Part shown: piece after piece, positions 16,578 to 30,675 of the stretch
How positions within the stretch are numbered: position 1 is the first letter of the stretch
Layout: each line of letters opens with the position of its first letter
Assembly: GCA_963710715.1 (NCBI GenBank)
Contig: CAVQBL010000019.1
Span: forward strand, 1 to 64,000
Direction of reading: 5' to 3'
DNA: 64,000 bases
From: CAVQBL01 sp963710715
GTDB lineage: Bacteria > Pseudomonadota > Gammaproteobacteria > DSM-16500
Notes under the pieces: generated by a model
What the model was told of the DNA's origin: nothing
What the model saw: the letters and a program-made list of their open reading frames with translations, nothing else
The model's database searches: none
Program-made: the position numbers and the translations under genes

Positions 16578-18641
16578 CTATGGGGTATTACTTGTTTTCG
16601 ATTGTGAATAGCCTAGATCCTTAGTAGCATCCTGCTGGTCAGCGGCAAATATTGAGTTCGTAAGCCATCCCTTCTCATCTGTTGGTTTTTTATTGATTGT
16701 TGCATTTATCGGTTTTGCATCGAGAACATTATTTTGCAGCCCATCTTGCAATGGGGCTTCCTCATTTGCAGGTCCTGCTTGCTGCTCATCTTTAATTTTT
16801 TGTAATACTGCTTTAATTTCAGTCAGCAATTCTTCGTAGTACTTTTCGTTCTCCACGTTACTTGCTTCTCTGGCTTCTTTGCTTTTCTCTTGTAACGATA
16901 CATTAGCTTCAACCAACCATTCTTCATAGTACTTTTGGCGATACTCGTCACCAACTTCCCTTGCCACTTTCCACCCAGCCTCTACTTCTTTCCACTTTGC
17001 TTTCAATGTTGTCCTCAATTCTTCTTTTAGTTCTGCTTTCACTTTTTCATATTTGGCTTCTCTTACGGTTTCTTTGGCTTCATATTCAGCTTTCAATTTT
17101 GCTTTATTTTCCGCATGCTCTGACTCAAGCTGCTCTTTATGCAGACGAAATATAATAGGCTGTAGTGCATGGATTTCGTCTTTCACGAAAATAATTTTAA
17201 AGCCTATCTCAGCGCTCTTTTTTGCAGAATCGTACTTTTCACGGGTATGCGGATTGTGGAATATATATTCTGGTATGCAACCGTGATTTTTCAGCAGGGC
17301 TTCCAGTCTCTCGCAATAGAATTCCACTCTTCCTTTCGCGCTTGTCCTATCGTCCGCGCGCTCTTTTAGGTTATTTTTTTCATTTTCATTTAATTTTAAA
17401 GGATCATATTGATAATTGTACTGTTGTACTGTTTTAGATTGCTGGAGCATCTTGTCAGGATGGAGTATTTTTAGAGCCTCCCTCCAAACATGTTTTACGT
17501 CGCTTACTGTTAACGTAGGCATCCGCTCAAAAGGAATTCCTAAAAAGCCGCATAAGGTAGTATAGTCAGCCCATTTTTCTTCTATATTAGGGCTGCTATT
17601 TAAAACAGCATTTTTTGCAAGAACAAGTGGCTGAGAAGTCGATAAAGACAATCCGGCGATAAGTTTTTTTGCATCTTCCATGCCTCTTTTTTGTGTTTGT
17701 TCACTCAACTCTCTTGACTGCTGTTCCGAAAGTGAAGAGGAAGGAGACATTTTGGGGACTTGATTTGAATAAATCCTCTTTAATTCTGGGAGCATGTTTC
17801 CATACAGTTCTTGTATTTGCTGCTGTTTCTTTGGCGTCAACATTTGTATTGCTTTAGATTCTACTTCAGCATATTTTTTTTGTAAGTCATCTATCAATAG
17901 ATTAGATCCTACGCCTAAAAAAGCACACAGCTTAATATAGCCAAAATAATAATAATCTTTCGACAAAGTACGTTTTACTGTGAGCGATTTATGCGCCAAC
18001 AACTCTTGCGGTGTCAGTTGCCGCTTGTTTGTGTGGGATTGGCTTTCCTGTAGTTCTATTGTTTTTTGATCATTTGCCTTTTTATCTTTATTGGGGCTCT
18101 TTTCACGGTTCGATAGCCACCCTATAAATACCTTCATCATGTCAACTACTCCATTTATCTGTTTTCGCCAACGGCTTGGCAAAAAAGACCTCGCTTTTTC
18201 TGTTTTTTGGCTTAACGCTTCAACATAGCATCTTATTTCATCTACGTTGCCTTTATGATCGCAAGCACGAACCTCTTTTAACACTGGTGTAATTTCATAA
18301 TGAAAACACCAGCGTTTTTTATATTCAATATCATTCCACCATGCAGAAAAAGACCATATTCTCTTCCACCATGGTTTCTCAGCATGAGCTAATTCATTTT
18401 TTAACTCGTCTTTTAATTCATCTTTGATTTTTTGATAGAGTTCCTCTTTATCTTCTTTTTTTATTTTCTTCGCTTCTGCCCAAATTGCTTCATAATTTAA
18501 TAATGTGCGCCAGCTAAACCATCTAACAGGTCTTTTTAACAAAGCATCGAATTCATCTTTTGCCTTTTTGATCTGTTGGAGCCAAAACGTAGCTGGCGCA
18601 AAAGATAAATTATTGTGCTTATTTTCTCTATCAGCTGTCAT
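16578..18641 (-). CDS. Effector-like protein with tandem J-like domains and coiled coil
   Basis: 687 residues, unrecognised as a whole. A J-like region spans about 360-430: YTTLCGFLGI at 360 and the HPD motif in KILHPDKM at 394-396. A sister region at 235-300 begins YIKLCAFLGV and has TPKK exactly where HPDK is expected, at the same 34-residue offset, so it is a degenerate copy. Residues 505-640 are a long, charged coiled coil (KLKAEYEAKE, KYEKVKAELKEE). No signal peptide or TM segment is seen. A soluble J-like protein with coiled coil on a mobile island fits a secreted effector of Legionellales, but no secretion signal can be proven here. Confidence 0.6.
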   Translation of the reverse strand: MTADRENKHNNLSFAPATFWLQQIKKAKDEFDALLKRPVRWFSWRTLLNYEAIWAEAKKIKKEDKEELYQKIKDELKDELKNELAHAEKPWWKRIWSFSAWWNDIEYKKRWCFHYEITPVLKEVRACDHKGNVDEIRCYVEALSQKTEKARSFLPSRWRKQINGVVDMMKVFIGWLSNREKSPNKDKKANDQKTIELQESQSHTNKRQLTPQELLAHKSLTVKRTLSKDYYYFGYIKLCAFLGVGSNLLIDDLQKKYAEVESKAIQMLTPKKQQQIQELYGNMLPELKRIYSNQVPKMSPSSSLSEQQSRELSEQTQKRGMEDAKKLIAGLSLSTSQPLVLAKNAVLNSSPNIEEKWADYTTLCGFLGIPFERMPTLTVSDVKHVWREALKILHPDKMLQQSKTVQQYNYQYDPLKLNENEKNNLKERADDRTSAKGRVEFYCERLEALLKNHGCIPEYIFHNPHTREKYDSAKKSAEIGFKIIFVKDEIHALQPIIFRLHKEQLESEHAENKAKLKAEYEAKETVREAKYEKVKAELKEELRTTLKAKWKEVEAGWKVAREVGDEYRQKYYEEWLVEANVSLQEKSKEAREASNVENEKYYEELLTEIKAVLQKIKDEQQAGPANEEAPLQDGLQNNVLDAKPINATINKKPTDEKGWLTNSIFAADQQDATKDLGYSQSKTSNTP

Positions 18642-18730
18642 TTCTTGTCCTCTGCTACTTTCAGGAATATGTCTTCTTTAATATTCAATTATTGTCCATG
18701 CAAGAAAACTTAATTACTACCTTGCCAGTA

Positions 18731-21493
18731 TCATCTTACTACAAGTCTTTGTTCTTCGCTGTTCTCCCAAGGAGAGGCAGGCTCAAACATCCTAATAGGC
18801 TTTAAGGGAACAAAATGGTTTTTATAAGCGATAAGATGCAAAGTATAAAAATCTTGATAATCTACCTCATGGGCATCAATATCTTTTTTCCCGTCTTTAT
18901 CTACCAAATAATGAGCCTGCTTGAGCTTTTGCGAACCTTGCAATTCTCCTGAAGCCGATAGCTCGATAACATGTAATTTGATCTCTTTATTGATATTATC
19001 TTTCATCATTTGACAAATCATCCTGCCGTCTATAAATGGATGGCCCCAAATAGTATGCCAAGAGCTAAAAAAACGAAGGCCCTGACGTTTTAGCCCTTTT
19101 ATTTCTTCATCTGTATAGGCAATCTGTGCCAAACGCTCTTTATAATTTTGTTCTTTTGTGTTTTTGTCTTCGCCCAAGGCTTCCTTGACCCAAGACAAGG
19201 ACCGAACCATATAATTATGACAAAGCAAGCGTAAACGCTTATGATCTGGCTCGTGTGGTTGTCCTGGAATAGAAATGTTTTTGCTCTTTAGTGCCTGTGC
19301 AACACTATCGAAAAAGCAATCACCATTGTCATAAGCTATTCCGGCTGTTACCTTGCTCTCTTCCAAAAAGTATTTTATCTCTGATACGAATTTATCATTT
19401 TCTTTGAAAAGCTGTTGACGGCCATTCTCTTCCAACCGGATAGTTTGATCTGGCATAGCTGACTGAACGTTTCCTGCTGATGTCTTATGTTCTATTCCTT
19501 CTTGCCTAAAAGGATTGCTTATGCTTGACTGAAGAAGACGTGCGCACACCCCTGCAAAATCATTTTTCAAGTTTGTTATTTCTTGTTCGCGCTTTGTATC
19601 CTTTTCTGCATTTTCTCTGTCTTTAACTTCTTGTTCTCTTCTTAAAATCCCTATCTCTTCTTCATGCCTTGCAATCCTAACTACTTGCTCTGCCGCTTGC
19701 ATTTCAAGCTGTCTGAGCGTGTCAATTCCTTCCTGTCCACCAAGTTGCTTTTGTTCCTCCTGCTCTTTGAGCCACTTACAGTCCTGTTCACTAACAACTA
19801 GCATGGCAAGATTTAAGTAAGTAGTTCCTTGCTTATCAGGGGAAATTTGTTTTAACGACTTAAATAACGCCGAGCGCCATTTTTTCTTCTTGGCTTCCGT
19901 ATCAAGCTTTCGTACCGCGTCATGCAGCGGAACGTCAGTTAAATGCTCTCCGTGGGCCTTGTATAGCAATTCAACTAATTCTCTCACCGCCATTAAACGA
20001 TCACCTGTTTTAATCTCCATGTTATAAATTACTCGATAAATAATGCCCCATAAACGACTACGTTTTGTTCTGCTGATAACTCTTTCTGTGCCCTGACAAT
20101 AGAAAAGCACTTCTTTTTTATAGTCCCTAGCATAATCACTGAAGACAGGAGCACGCTCACACGCCATCCTGACCAAAGACCAATCAGGATATGTTTTTTT
20201 AGAATCAGAAGATGCTTGTCCTTGAAGGCGTCTACTTACTTCATTCGCAACATCAAACGCTGTCTTGCCCGCGGCATTTTCAACATAGGGAGAACACCTT
20301 TCCATTAATAATCCTATTAACGGAAGCAACTCTCCTTGTTCTGCAAGTGGTGTCGCTGCATATTTCCTCAAAGCAACATGTAAAAACGTATCCCCTCTTT
20401 CTATACTGTTTGTCTCATCTGTCCTCTTAATCTCATATATATGGCTAGGACTAGCAATGATCTGTGCTAAAGGAAGGTGCGCCATTTTCTCTTCACGAAC
20501 TATACGGATAAATTCTTCCCGTATTGCTCCATTTGGGAGCCTAGGTTTTGCTTCTGTCATCCATCTTTCGTATTCAACCCATGCCTGCTCTACAGGCGTG
20601 CTTCCAGACACACTCGAAAAAGGGCGCAGCACAATCGTTTTTTTAATTTTTTCTGCCGTCTCTTTGGCCTTTTCCGTTTTTGAAAGAAGTAGTTTTAAGT
20701 CTTTTACCAACTTGCTAAAATCGCCTGTTCTTTTAAAGGGCTTTAAACAGCGCTTTTCTATGTCTTTTACAATTGAACGACGCACCTTGGCCAGCTGCCC
20801 ATTTTCATAACTCTGTAACACGGGGTCTGTGAGACGCTGCTCTGCATGTTCTCTCTTGATGTTCCGCTGAGCAGCTATCTCATACGTTATATTATGATTA
20901 ATATCGTTCTTGAACTCCTGCGTAACCTCGTTCATTTTATTTTCAATAACACTTTCTATATTTTTCGTAATGATATCTTTTGATCCTTGGTTTAAGATAG
21001 GCTGTGATGGATTACCTGCCATCTTCGACTCTTCATGAGTAAAATTTGCTATTGTGATAACTGCATTAATGCAGTTAATTTCATGGGTCAACTTAAGTCC
21101 ATCATGGATTTTTCCACGGTTAAATAACCTTTCCTGCTTTTCCTTTTGCTTAAAACCTGGCACATCAGGGCCCAACAACGCTTTCAGTTGAACGCTATCA
21201 TTTCTTTTAATGGCCTTGATAACATCAATAAAACGCCCTGTAGGCCAGCATGGTAATGAGGGCAATATTTGGGCTTGAGCTGGAGGTTGCTGCTGTGGAA
21301 GAGAAGAAGAAAGATCAACAACAGGAAAAGCTTTATTGGGATCTTCATGGGCAAATTCATCAAGATCAATAGCATCTTCTTCTCTAACTTGTTCGTACTT
21401 GTTTTCAGTTACGCGATTTGGGGCTGTATCAAAATCAACACCAGCAATAATGGAAGTTGGGGAAATACCAAAGCGCGTCGTTCTCATACTCAT
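18731..21493 (-). CDS. Ankyrin and OTU-domain protein, candidate deubiquitinase effector
   Basis: 920 residues. At the C-terminus an OTU cysteine-protease core is visible: DNGDCFFDSVAQAL (C726 as nucleophile) and AYKNHFVPL (H893), as in eukaryotic and Legionella OTU deubiquitinases. Ankyrin-like repeats lie around residues 365-425 (GDTFLHVALRK, GKTAFDVANEV) and a coiled coil around 595-655. GAGGT stands 5 bases before the ATG. Ubiquitin is absent from bacteria, so an OTU fused to ankyrin repeats implies action inside a eukaryotic host. It lies 89 bases upstream of the J-like gene on the same strand. Substrate and secretion route are unknown. Confidence 0.78.
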   Translation of the reverse strand: MSMRTTRFGISPTSIIAGVDFDTAPNRVTENKYEQVREEDAIDLDEFAHEDPNKAFPVVDLSSSLPQQQPPAQAQILPSLPCWPTGRFIDVIKAIKRNDSVQLKALLGPDVPGFKQKEKQERLFNRGKIHDGLKLTHEINCINAVITIANFTHEESKMAGNPSQPILNQGSKDIITKNIESVIENKMNEVTQEFKNDINHNITYEIAAQRNIKREHAEQRLTDPVLQSYENGQLAKVRRSIVKDIEKRCLKPFKRTGDFSKLVKDLKLLLSKTEKAKETAEKIKKTIVLRPFSSVSGSTPVEQAWVEYERWMTEAKPRLPNGAIREEFIRIVREEKMAHLPLAQIIASPSHIYEIKRTDETNSIERGDTFLHVALRKYAATPLAEQGELLPLIGLLMERCSPYVENAAGKTAFDVANEVSRRLQGQASSDSKKTYPDWSLVRMACERAPVFSDYARDYKKEVLFYCQGTERVISRTKRSRLWGIIYRVIYNMEIKTGDRLMAVRELVELLYKAHGEHLTDVPLHDAVRKLDTEAKKKKWRSALFKSLKQISPDKQGTTYLNLAMLVVSEQDCKWLKEQEEQKQLGGQEGIDTLRQLEMQAAEQVVRIARHEEEIGILRREQEVKDRENAEKDTKREQEITNLKNDFAGVCARLLQSSISNPFRQEGIEHKTSAGNVQSAMPDQTIRLEENGRQQLFKENDKFVSEIKYFLEESKVTAGIAYDNGDCFFDSVAQALKSKNISIPGQPHEPDHKRLRLLCHNYMVRSLSWVKEALGEDKNTKEQNYKERLAQIAYTDEEIKGLKRQGLRFFSSWHTIWGHPFIDGRMICQMMKDNINKEIKLHVIELSASGELQGSQKLKQAHYLVDKDGKKDIDAHEVDYQDFYTLHLIAYKNHFVPLKPIRMFEPASPWENSEEQRLVVR

Positions 21494-21753
21494 ATTTTTA
21501 CCTCTATCATATAAACACTATTCAACTGTAAAAAATTAACTCTATGCTAGCATAAATCTCTTATTAAAAAACCCGTTTTTAACACTACCTTTTTGGCCTA
21601 TTACAAGCATTTTGCTATTGTTTCATTATTCATATGTCATAACCTGGATTCCGCTGGTGATTTGCTTCGACCAGCCTGCTCAGGATAGCCATCCATCTTC
21701 TTTTAATCGAGACATTGGGCAAATGAGGTGCAAGCGCTAAGTCAAAAACGATG

Positions 21754-23334
21754 TCACTTATTAGTCTTCATCCAGTCAGTAACATGCTTTTTTGTTTGGT
21801 TTAATACGGTTAGAAATTGTTTGCATAATTCTTCTAATAATTTTCGATGTCCTGCCTTGTAATAACGCTCTACATACTGGCAAGCGTAGCGCATTCGGCT
21901 TATACCACAATAAATACAGGCTCCTTTAAGCTTATGTGCAATAGCCACTACTTTTCCCCAATCTTGATTGGCACGGGCAGCATGAAAAGTTAAAATTTCT
22001 TCATTCGAAATGGCTTTTTCAACAAACAAAGAGAGCATGTTTTTTACCTCCTTCTCACTGCCAAGAACTTTGATTCCCTCTTTCATATCAAATAAGGGAT
22101 ACTGCTCTAATTGAAATAATTGTTCTTCTGTGTCCGGTAAATCTACTCCCAGCAGTCCAGTTGGTGTGGATGATTTTTTTTGTGGGATCACGGCAAGCTT
22201 GGGTATAGAGGTTTTTTTAGTAGAGCGCTTCTTAGCGACTTTGGGTTTATCTTTCGTTGCTTTCTGCCTAGAGGGCTTACAAAATTCTTTTAACATTCCT
22301 CTCACTTTTTCTTCAGACAGCGGTTTACCAAAAACTTTATTCATGCCAGCAAGTTTACATTCATCTTCCGCAGCACTGCCCACGTGTCCTGTGAGAGCCA
22401 CAATTGGCGTAGGGATTTTATCATTCATTTTTTCCCATAAACGTATTACAGCTGCAAATTCGCTCCCGCTCATGCCAGGCAATCCCAGATCGCTTATCAC
22501 TAAATCAAAATGTTGCGTCCTAAAGAGCTTAAGTCCTGTTTCTGCATCTGGAACTGCATGAACAGTACAGCCCATACTATGCAACATGCCAGCACCCACA
22601 TGCGATGCAATGGCATCATCCTCAATATAAAGCACATTGACAGCATCTTTTGCAGCGCGGATTGTTTCTGTTTTTGTGATAGGCGATGTTTTTTTTGTAT
22701 CAACTAAACTCAAAATAGTTCGATCTTCTATTTCAGAAGTAATTGCTTTGGCATCTTCTGCTTTCCCTATTTTCATTAGCAGCGCAAAACGAAATGTTGT
22801 ACCTTTTTCTTCTTCACTGCTCACATGGACTTCACCGCCTAATGCGTTCACATATTTTTTAACGATATAAAGACCGACTCCATGACCATGATGAATGCCT
22901 TTAAAAGAAGGGTTCACTCGGAAAAATCGATCAAATACCTGATGGAGTTTTTCTTTGGGAATACCCATGCCCGTATCCATTACAGTAAATTCCAAATGGA
23001 CATGATCTTTCTCTTTGGACAATACTTTGATATGTAATACTACCTGACCTTTCTCAGTAAATTTAATGGCATTCCCTAGAAGGTTAAGTAAAATGCGTTC
23101 TATTTTTAAGCGGTCATTAATAATAAATTGCGGTAAGCTCTGATCAATATCAAATACTAACTGTAGCCCTTGTGTTTGAACAATGGGTAACATTAAATCG
23201 CGCAATACCTGTATACGCGCTGGCAAATCAAAAGTTTCTTTATGTAAATCCTCATCATTGATATTTTCAGCAGAAACAACATCCAGCACGCTATTTAAAA
23301 GATCAAGCAAACGTTGACCTGAAACATGAATCAT
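21754..23334 (-). pseudogene. Hybrid kinase, ATPase-receiver-HPt part (split gene)
   Basis: 526 residues from an ATG that overlaps the TGA of the upstream part (ATGA). Order: HATPase with N-box LLNLLGNAIKF, G1 VMDTGMGIPK, G2 GHGVGLYIVK; a receiver with IEDD and phospho-site ISDLGLPGMSG; a C-terminal HPt domain with IAHKLKGACIYCG. Reading the same frame upstream of the ATG gives LQATDDRNEAHM, the natural continuation of the dimerisation domain, so the gene was once one frame with the next entry. One missing base near 23370 explains the split. ArcB/LuxN-type phosphorelay architecture. Confidence 0.8.
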
Positions 23335-23882
23335 GTGGGCTTCATTTCGATCATCTGTAGCTTGGAGTCTTTTTCCAACATGGTTGCTGCGCCAATAACG
23401 CCCGCCAGCGGTGTGCGAATATCGTGACTCATGTTTTGAATGAATTCAGTTTTTGCGCGGTTTGCTGCTTCGGCAGCTTCTTTAGCCATTTTTAGATCAT
23501 TTTCAGCTTGTTTTCTACTAGTAATATCTGTGGATGTACCCACAATCCCTGCAATATTATGATGTTTATCATAGTAAGGAGACTTGTTGGTTAACATGAT
23601 GACGCGAGTCCCATTTTTTTGAACAATGGCTTCTTCTAAATTAATTTCTTTTCCTGTTTTGAGTACACGCAAATCTGCTTTTAAAAGATTGTCTGCAACT
23701 TCTTTGCTCCATATGTCATAATCAGTTTTCCCAACAAATTGTTCTCTGGATAGCTCTAATATTTTAAGTACTCGATCATTACAACCCAGATAGCACAATT
23801 CTTTGTTTTTCCACCAAACGTTTCCAGGCATTTTTTCAATAATAGCTTGTAGTGAAGGCTTTCCGTTGCCATTTTTTTTCAT
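23331..23882 (-). pseudogene. Hybrid kinase, PAS-HisKA part (split gene)
   Basis: 183 residues. A PAS domain (MPGNVWWKNKELCYLGCNDR, then GTSTDITSRK) is followed by the HisKA H-box NMSHDIRTPLAGVIG. The frame ends shortly after in MIEMKPT, which does not fit the family; the correct continuation is in the neighbouring frame of the ATPase-receiver-HPt part. With both parts joined the protein would have PAS-HisKA-HATPase-REC-HPt and about 710 residues. The ATGA overlap could still permit two separate chains. It lies 4 bases downstream of the methyltransferase. Confidence 0.8.
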
Positions 23883-23886
23883 TATT

Positions 23887-24642
23887 TTAACCTTTGCTAG
23901 TCCTTATAATTAGGCTATGAGCAGCAATAAGTGTAGAGGCGAGTACTGGATGTTTAGAAATGGCATGCTTATCTGCGGATGGTTCACAAATTTCCTCGAT
24001 CGAAAACCCAGATTTAATAAGCAGATTTAACCATTTGCTTAAGGGTTTAACGAATCTTGGAGTTTGAAATAGTTCCATATCTGATGGAGCAAGAAGGTGC
24101 TGCCATTCATGAATATCGCCATCAGTTTCAGTGAAATATTTTTTCACTAGAAAAGCACGTCTGTCTTCAGACCACTCACCAATATACTCATTAAAACAAG
24201 GATGGGTAATTGAAAATTGTAAAAATCCTTTTGGTTTTAAAACTCTATATACTTCCATCAAAACCTTATCTATTTCTGCCATGTCCATGAAAGACATTAT
24301 AGCAACTACAAAATCGAAAGATTCATTGCCAAAAGCTAAGTTTGCTGCATTAATTTTTTTAAAAATAATATTGCGCCGACGGTTTTTCTTTTGATTATAA
24401 GCAATAAATTCTTCGGAAATATCAATCGCTGTCAAAGTCTTACATCGTTTTGCTATTAAACGCGAATTATCTCCTTCGCCACACCCAATATCTAAGCCAA
24501 ATAATCCAGAAACATCTGGCAACATATTTAAGAAAGCCTTAGTATTAAGATGATCACGCCAAATATCAAAACCACTCTCAGAAGCCTTTATCCAATTTGG
24601 AGCATTTTTGTCCCAGTGTTTTTCTACTTTTTCATGTATCAT
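23887..24642 (-). CDS. Class I SAM-dependent methyltransferase
   Basis: 251 residues with the Methyltransf_11 fold: motif I LDIGCGEGDNSRLIAKRC, the acidic residue after strand 2 in TAIDISEEF, motif around FDFVVAIMSFMD, and post-motif VLKPKGFLQFSITHPCF. It transfers a methyl group from S-adenosylmethionine to an unknown small molecule. It is the last gene before the right end of the island and ends 4 bases before the hybrid kinase, so the two are one operon. The 340-bp stretch 24643-24981 contains the right arm-type repeat and no gene. Confidence 0.85.
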   Translation of the reverse strand: MIHEKVEKHWDKNAPNWIKASESGFDIWRDHLNTKAFLNMLPDVSGLFGLDIGCGEGDNSRLIAKRCKTLTAIDISEEFIAYNQKKNRRRNIIFKKINAANLAFGNESFDFVVAIMSFMDMAEIDKVLMEVYRVLKPKGFLQFSITHPCFNEYIGEWSEDRRAFLVKKYFTETDGDIHEWQHLLAPSDMELFQTPRFVKPLSKWLNLLIKSGFSIEEICEPSADKHAISKHPVLASTLIAAHSLIIRTSKG

Positions 24643-24928
24643 GAAAATCTCGCATTTTTATTTTGGCTGTAATTTAGTAGGGTTTTGATCATCCCCAAAT
24701 AGCAATTTTGCTGGTAACCTAATTTGGTTTTAGAAAAAGTGCGATAAATATGATTTAAAACTTTCAGGTCTAACATTATTGACTTACCCTCTATCTATAA
24801 ACAGCGTTTGCGCAATTTTGATTGTTAGCTATGCGACTACAAGTATATAGAAATACTTAAAATTTTCTAAATGATACCCGAACCTCCTCAATAAATGCAA
24901 GTATTTTGACCAACCCATCTTTTCTTTC

Positions 24929-24947
24929 GTCTACATAGTGTCTACAT
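24929..24947 (+). promoter_or_regulatory. Candidate integrase arm-type site, right copy
   Basis: Identical over 19 bp to 7942-7960 (GTCTACATAGTGTCTACAT). It ends 34 bp before the right attachment repeat. Presence of the same sequence at both ends and nowhere else that I noticed supports a role in integration or excision. Confidence 0.55.
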
Positions 24948-24981
24948 ATAGATTTTAAATTTTAGTTTTTCTTTGTAACCC

Positions 24982-25040
24982 ATTGATTAATTGAAGCTGG
25001 CGGTCGGAATCGAACCGACGACCTACTGATTACAAATCAG
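24982..25040 (-). repeat. Right attachment repeat within tRNA-Thr
   Basis: 59 bp identical to 7747-7805. It covers the tRNA-Thr gene from the anticodon stem to the 3' end and continues 13 bases downstream. Since the intact tRNA lies on this side, integration restored the tRNA 3' end here and left the partial copy at the left end. Confidence 0.9.
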
Positions 25041-25067
25041 TTGCTCTACCGGCTGAGCTACGCCAGC
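24995..25067 (-). tRNA. tRNA-Thr(UGU)
   Basis: Cloverleaf with acceptor GCTGGCG/CGCCAGC, D-arm TAGCTCAGCCGGTAGAGCA, anticodon stem-loop CTGATTTGTAATCAG with anticodon TGT, and T-arm GTCGGTTCGATTCCGAC. The 3' CCA is not encoded (the DNA reads TTCA). It is the integration site of the island. Confidence 0.95.
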
Positions 25068-25141
25068 ATATAGGTTTATGCTTTCTGAAATTTATCCGGT
25101 GGGCAATTTTATCAATAAAAAATTTTATAGCAAATAAAATC

Positions 25142-25183
25142 TATAAAAATAAAAAACCCTCGTTAGTTACCTAACGAGGGTTT
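25142..25183 (-). terminator. rrn operon terminator
   Basis: On the minus strand a 13-bp stem (AAACCCTCGTTAG with CTAACGAGGGTTT, loop of four, 25154-25183) is followed by a T-rich run. It stands about 10 bases after 5S, a typical strong intrinsic terminator. Confidence 0.92.
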
Positions 25184-25193
25184 AGAATAAAAA

Positions 25194-25309
25194 GCCTGGC
25201 AATGACCGACTTTCGCATGAAAAATCCACACTATCATCGGCGCTGAACGGTTTCACTTCTGAGTTCGAGATGGGATCAGGTGGTACCCACTCGCTATGGT
25301 CGCCAGGCA
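25194..25309 (-). rRNA. rrf: 5S rRNA
   Basis: About 116 nt beginning TGCCTGGCGACCATAGCGAG and closing with GCCAGGC, which pairs with the 5' end. Conserved loop CCCATCTCGAACTCAGAAGT is present. Ends are accurate to a few bases. Confidence 0.95.
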
Positions 25310-25404
25310 AACTAAACGTTGGAATCCATAAAGCAAGTATTTTTGTTTCTCTTTCTCTGCACTTCGCTTCTTTTCTCATAAATCAAACGACTTGGGTGTT
25401 ATAT

Positions 25405-28329
<2,925 letters not shown>

Positions 28330-28564
28330 ATATAACCCCAAGTCGTCTCTTCAGTTCTTCTCAGCACTCCGTAATCACCCATTGTTATACAGTCTTACTT
28401 CTTACTTACAGTATACAACTTGACGTTACTTACTCAATAGTAACTTCGCATTCTGCTAATGTACTTCACTTAGCTTTCATTCAATTGTTCAAAGAACTTT
28501 GCTATCTCTTCAGAATTACAGAACTTCTAAAAATCTTCTGCTTTCTTTACTTACTCTTGCTCTT

Positions 28565-28580
28565 CCAAATTGTTAAAGAC
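28565..28580 (-). promoter_or_regulatory. boxA-like antitermination site in the 16S-23S spacer
   Basis: Minus strand GTCTTTAACAATTTGG, close to the boxA core CTTTAACAATTT that binds NusB/S10. It lies in the 324-bp tRNA-Ala to 23S spacer (28330-28653), which otherwise has no gene. A second similar stretch (TTCTTTGAACAATTG) is at about 28484-28498. Confidence 0.65.
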
Positions 28581-28653
28581 TCTTTAGTACCAGTGTCATA
28601 AACACTATCTCCACTTTCACTCAACTCTCTCTCTCATCTCACTCTTCCTTCTC

Positions 28654-28729
28654 TGGTGGAGCCAGTCGGGATCGAACCGACGACCCCCTGCTTGCAAAGC
28701 AGATGCTCTCCCAGCTGAGCTATGGCCCC
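28654..28729 (-). tRNA. tRNA-Ala(UGC)
   Basis: 76 nt with encoded CCA, acceptor GGGGCCA, anticodon loop TTTGCAA (TGC) and T-arm GTCGGTTCGATCCCGAC. It sits in the rrn spacer next to tRNA-Ile, the usual Gammaproteobacteria order. Confidence 0.96.
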
Positions 28730-28750
28730 TCTTCTTCACTCTTCCTCAGT

Positions 28751-28827
<77 letters not shown>

Positions 28828-28941
28828 GTCTACCTTTCCTTCCGTCTCTCAATGCTTATTCTTCAAAGTGATCATGTGCGCGCTCTACCTTAAGCGATCT
28901 AACTGTAGTGCTTCTACCTTTCGTCAACTTCATTTCATTAG

Positions 28942-30486
<1,545 letters not shown>

Positions 30487-30625
30487 AAAAGTCAATTCTT
30501 TCTCTATTACTATTTAATGCTAAGGGTTACTCAAATAAATCTACTTGGGTTTCTTAACATCATTTCATTTCTTAATCCTCTCAAGAAATTCAACAACGTA
30601 AGTTCCCACACTCATTGCTTGGCTT

Positions 30626-30639
30626 AATTTTTAAAGAAC
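30626..30639 (-). promoter_or_regulatory. boxA in the 16S leader
   Basis: Minus strand GTTCTTTAAAAATT, the standard place and form of the rrn leader boxA, about 140 nt upstream of mature 16S. A small hairpin CGGGT/ACCCG (30645-30660) lies between it and the promoter. Confidence 0.7.
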
Positions 30640-30675
30640 GGCTTCGGGTCTCTTTACCCGCAGCAAAGACCACGC

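Larger units (their letters stand above)
7747..25040. mobile_element. P4-like integrative element in tRNA-Thr(UGU)
   Basis: The element is bounded by 59-bp direct repeats, 7747-7805 and 24982-25040; the right copy is the 3' part of the intact tRNA-Thr gene. The integrase lies next to the left repeat. A 19-bp arm-type repeat occurs near both ends. Inside are an AlpA-like HTH, CHC2 and DUF927/helicase proteins, an iteron array, a second recombinase and cargo (HEPN-like protein, two large effector-like genes, hybrid kinase, methyltransferase). No structural phage genes and no conjugation genes are present. It is best described as a satellite-type or mobilisable island of about 17.3 kb. Confidence 0.85.
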
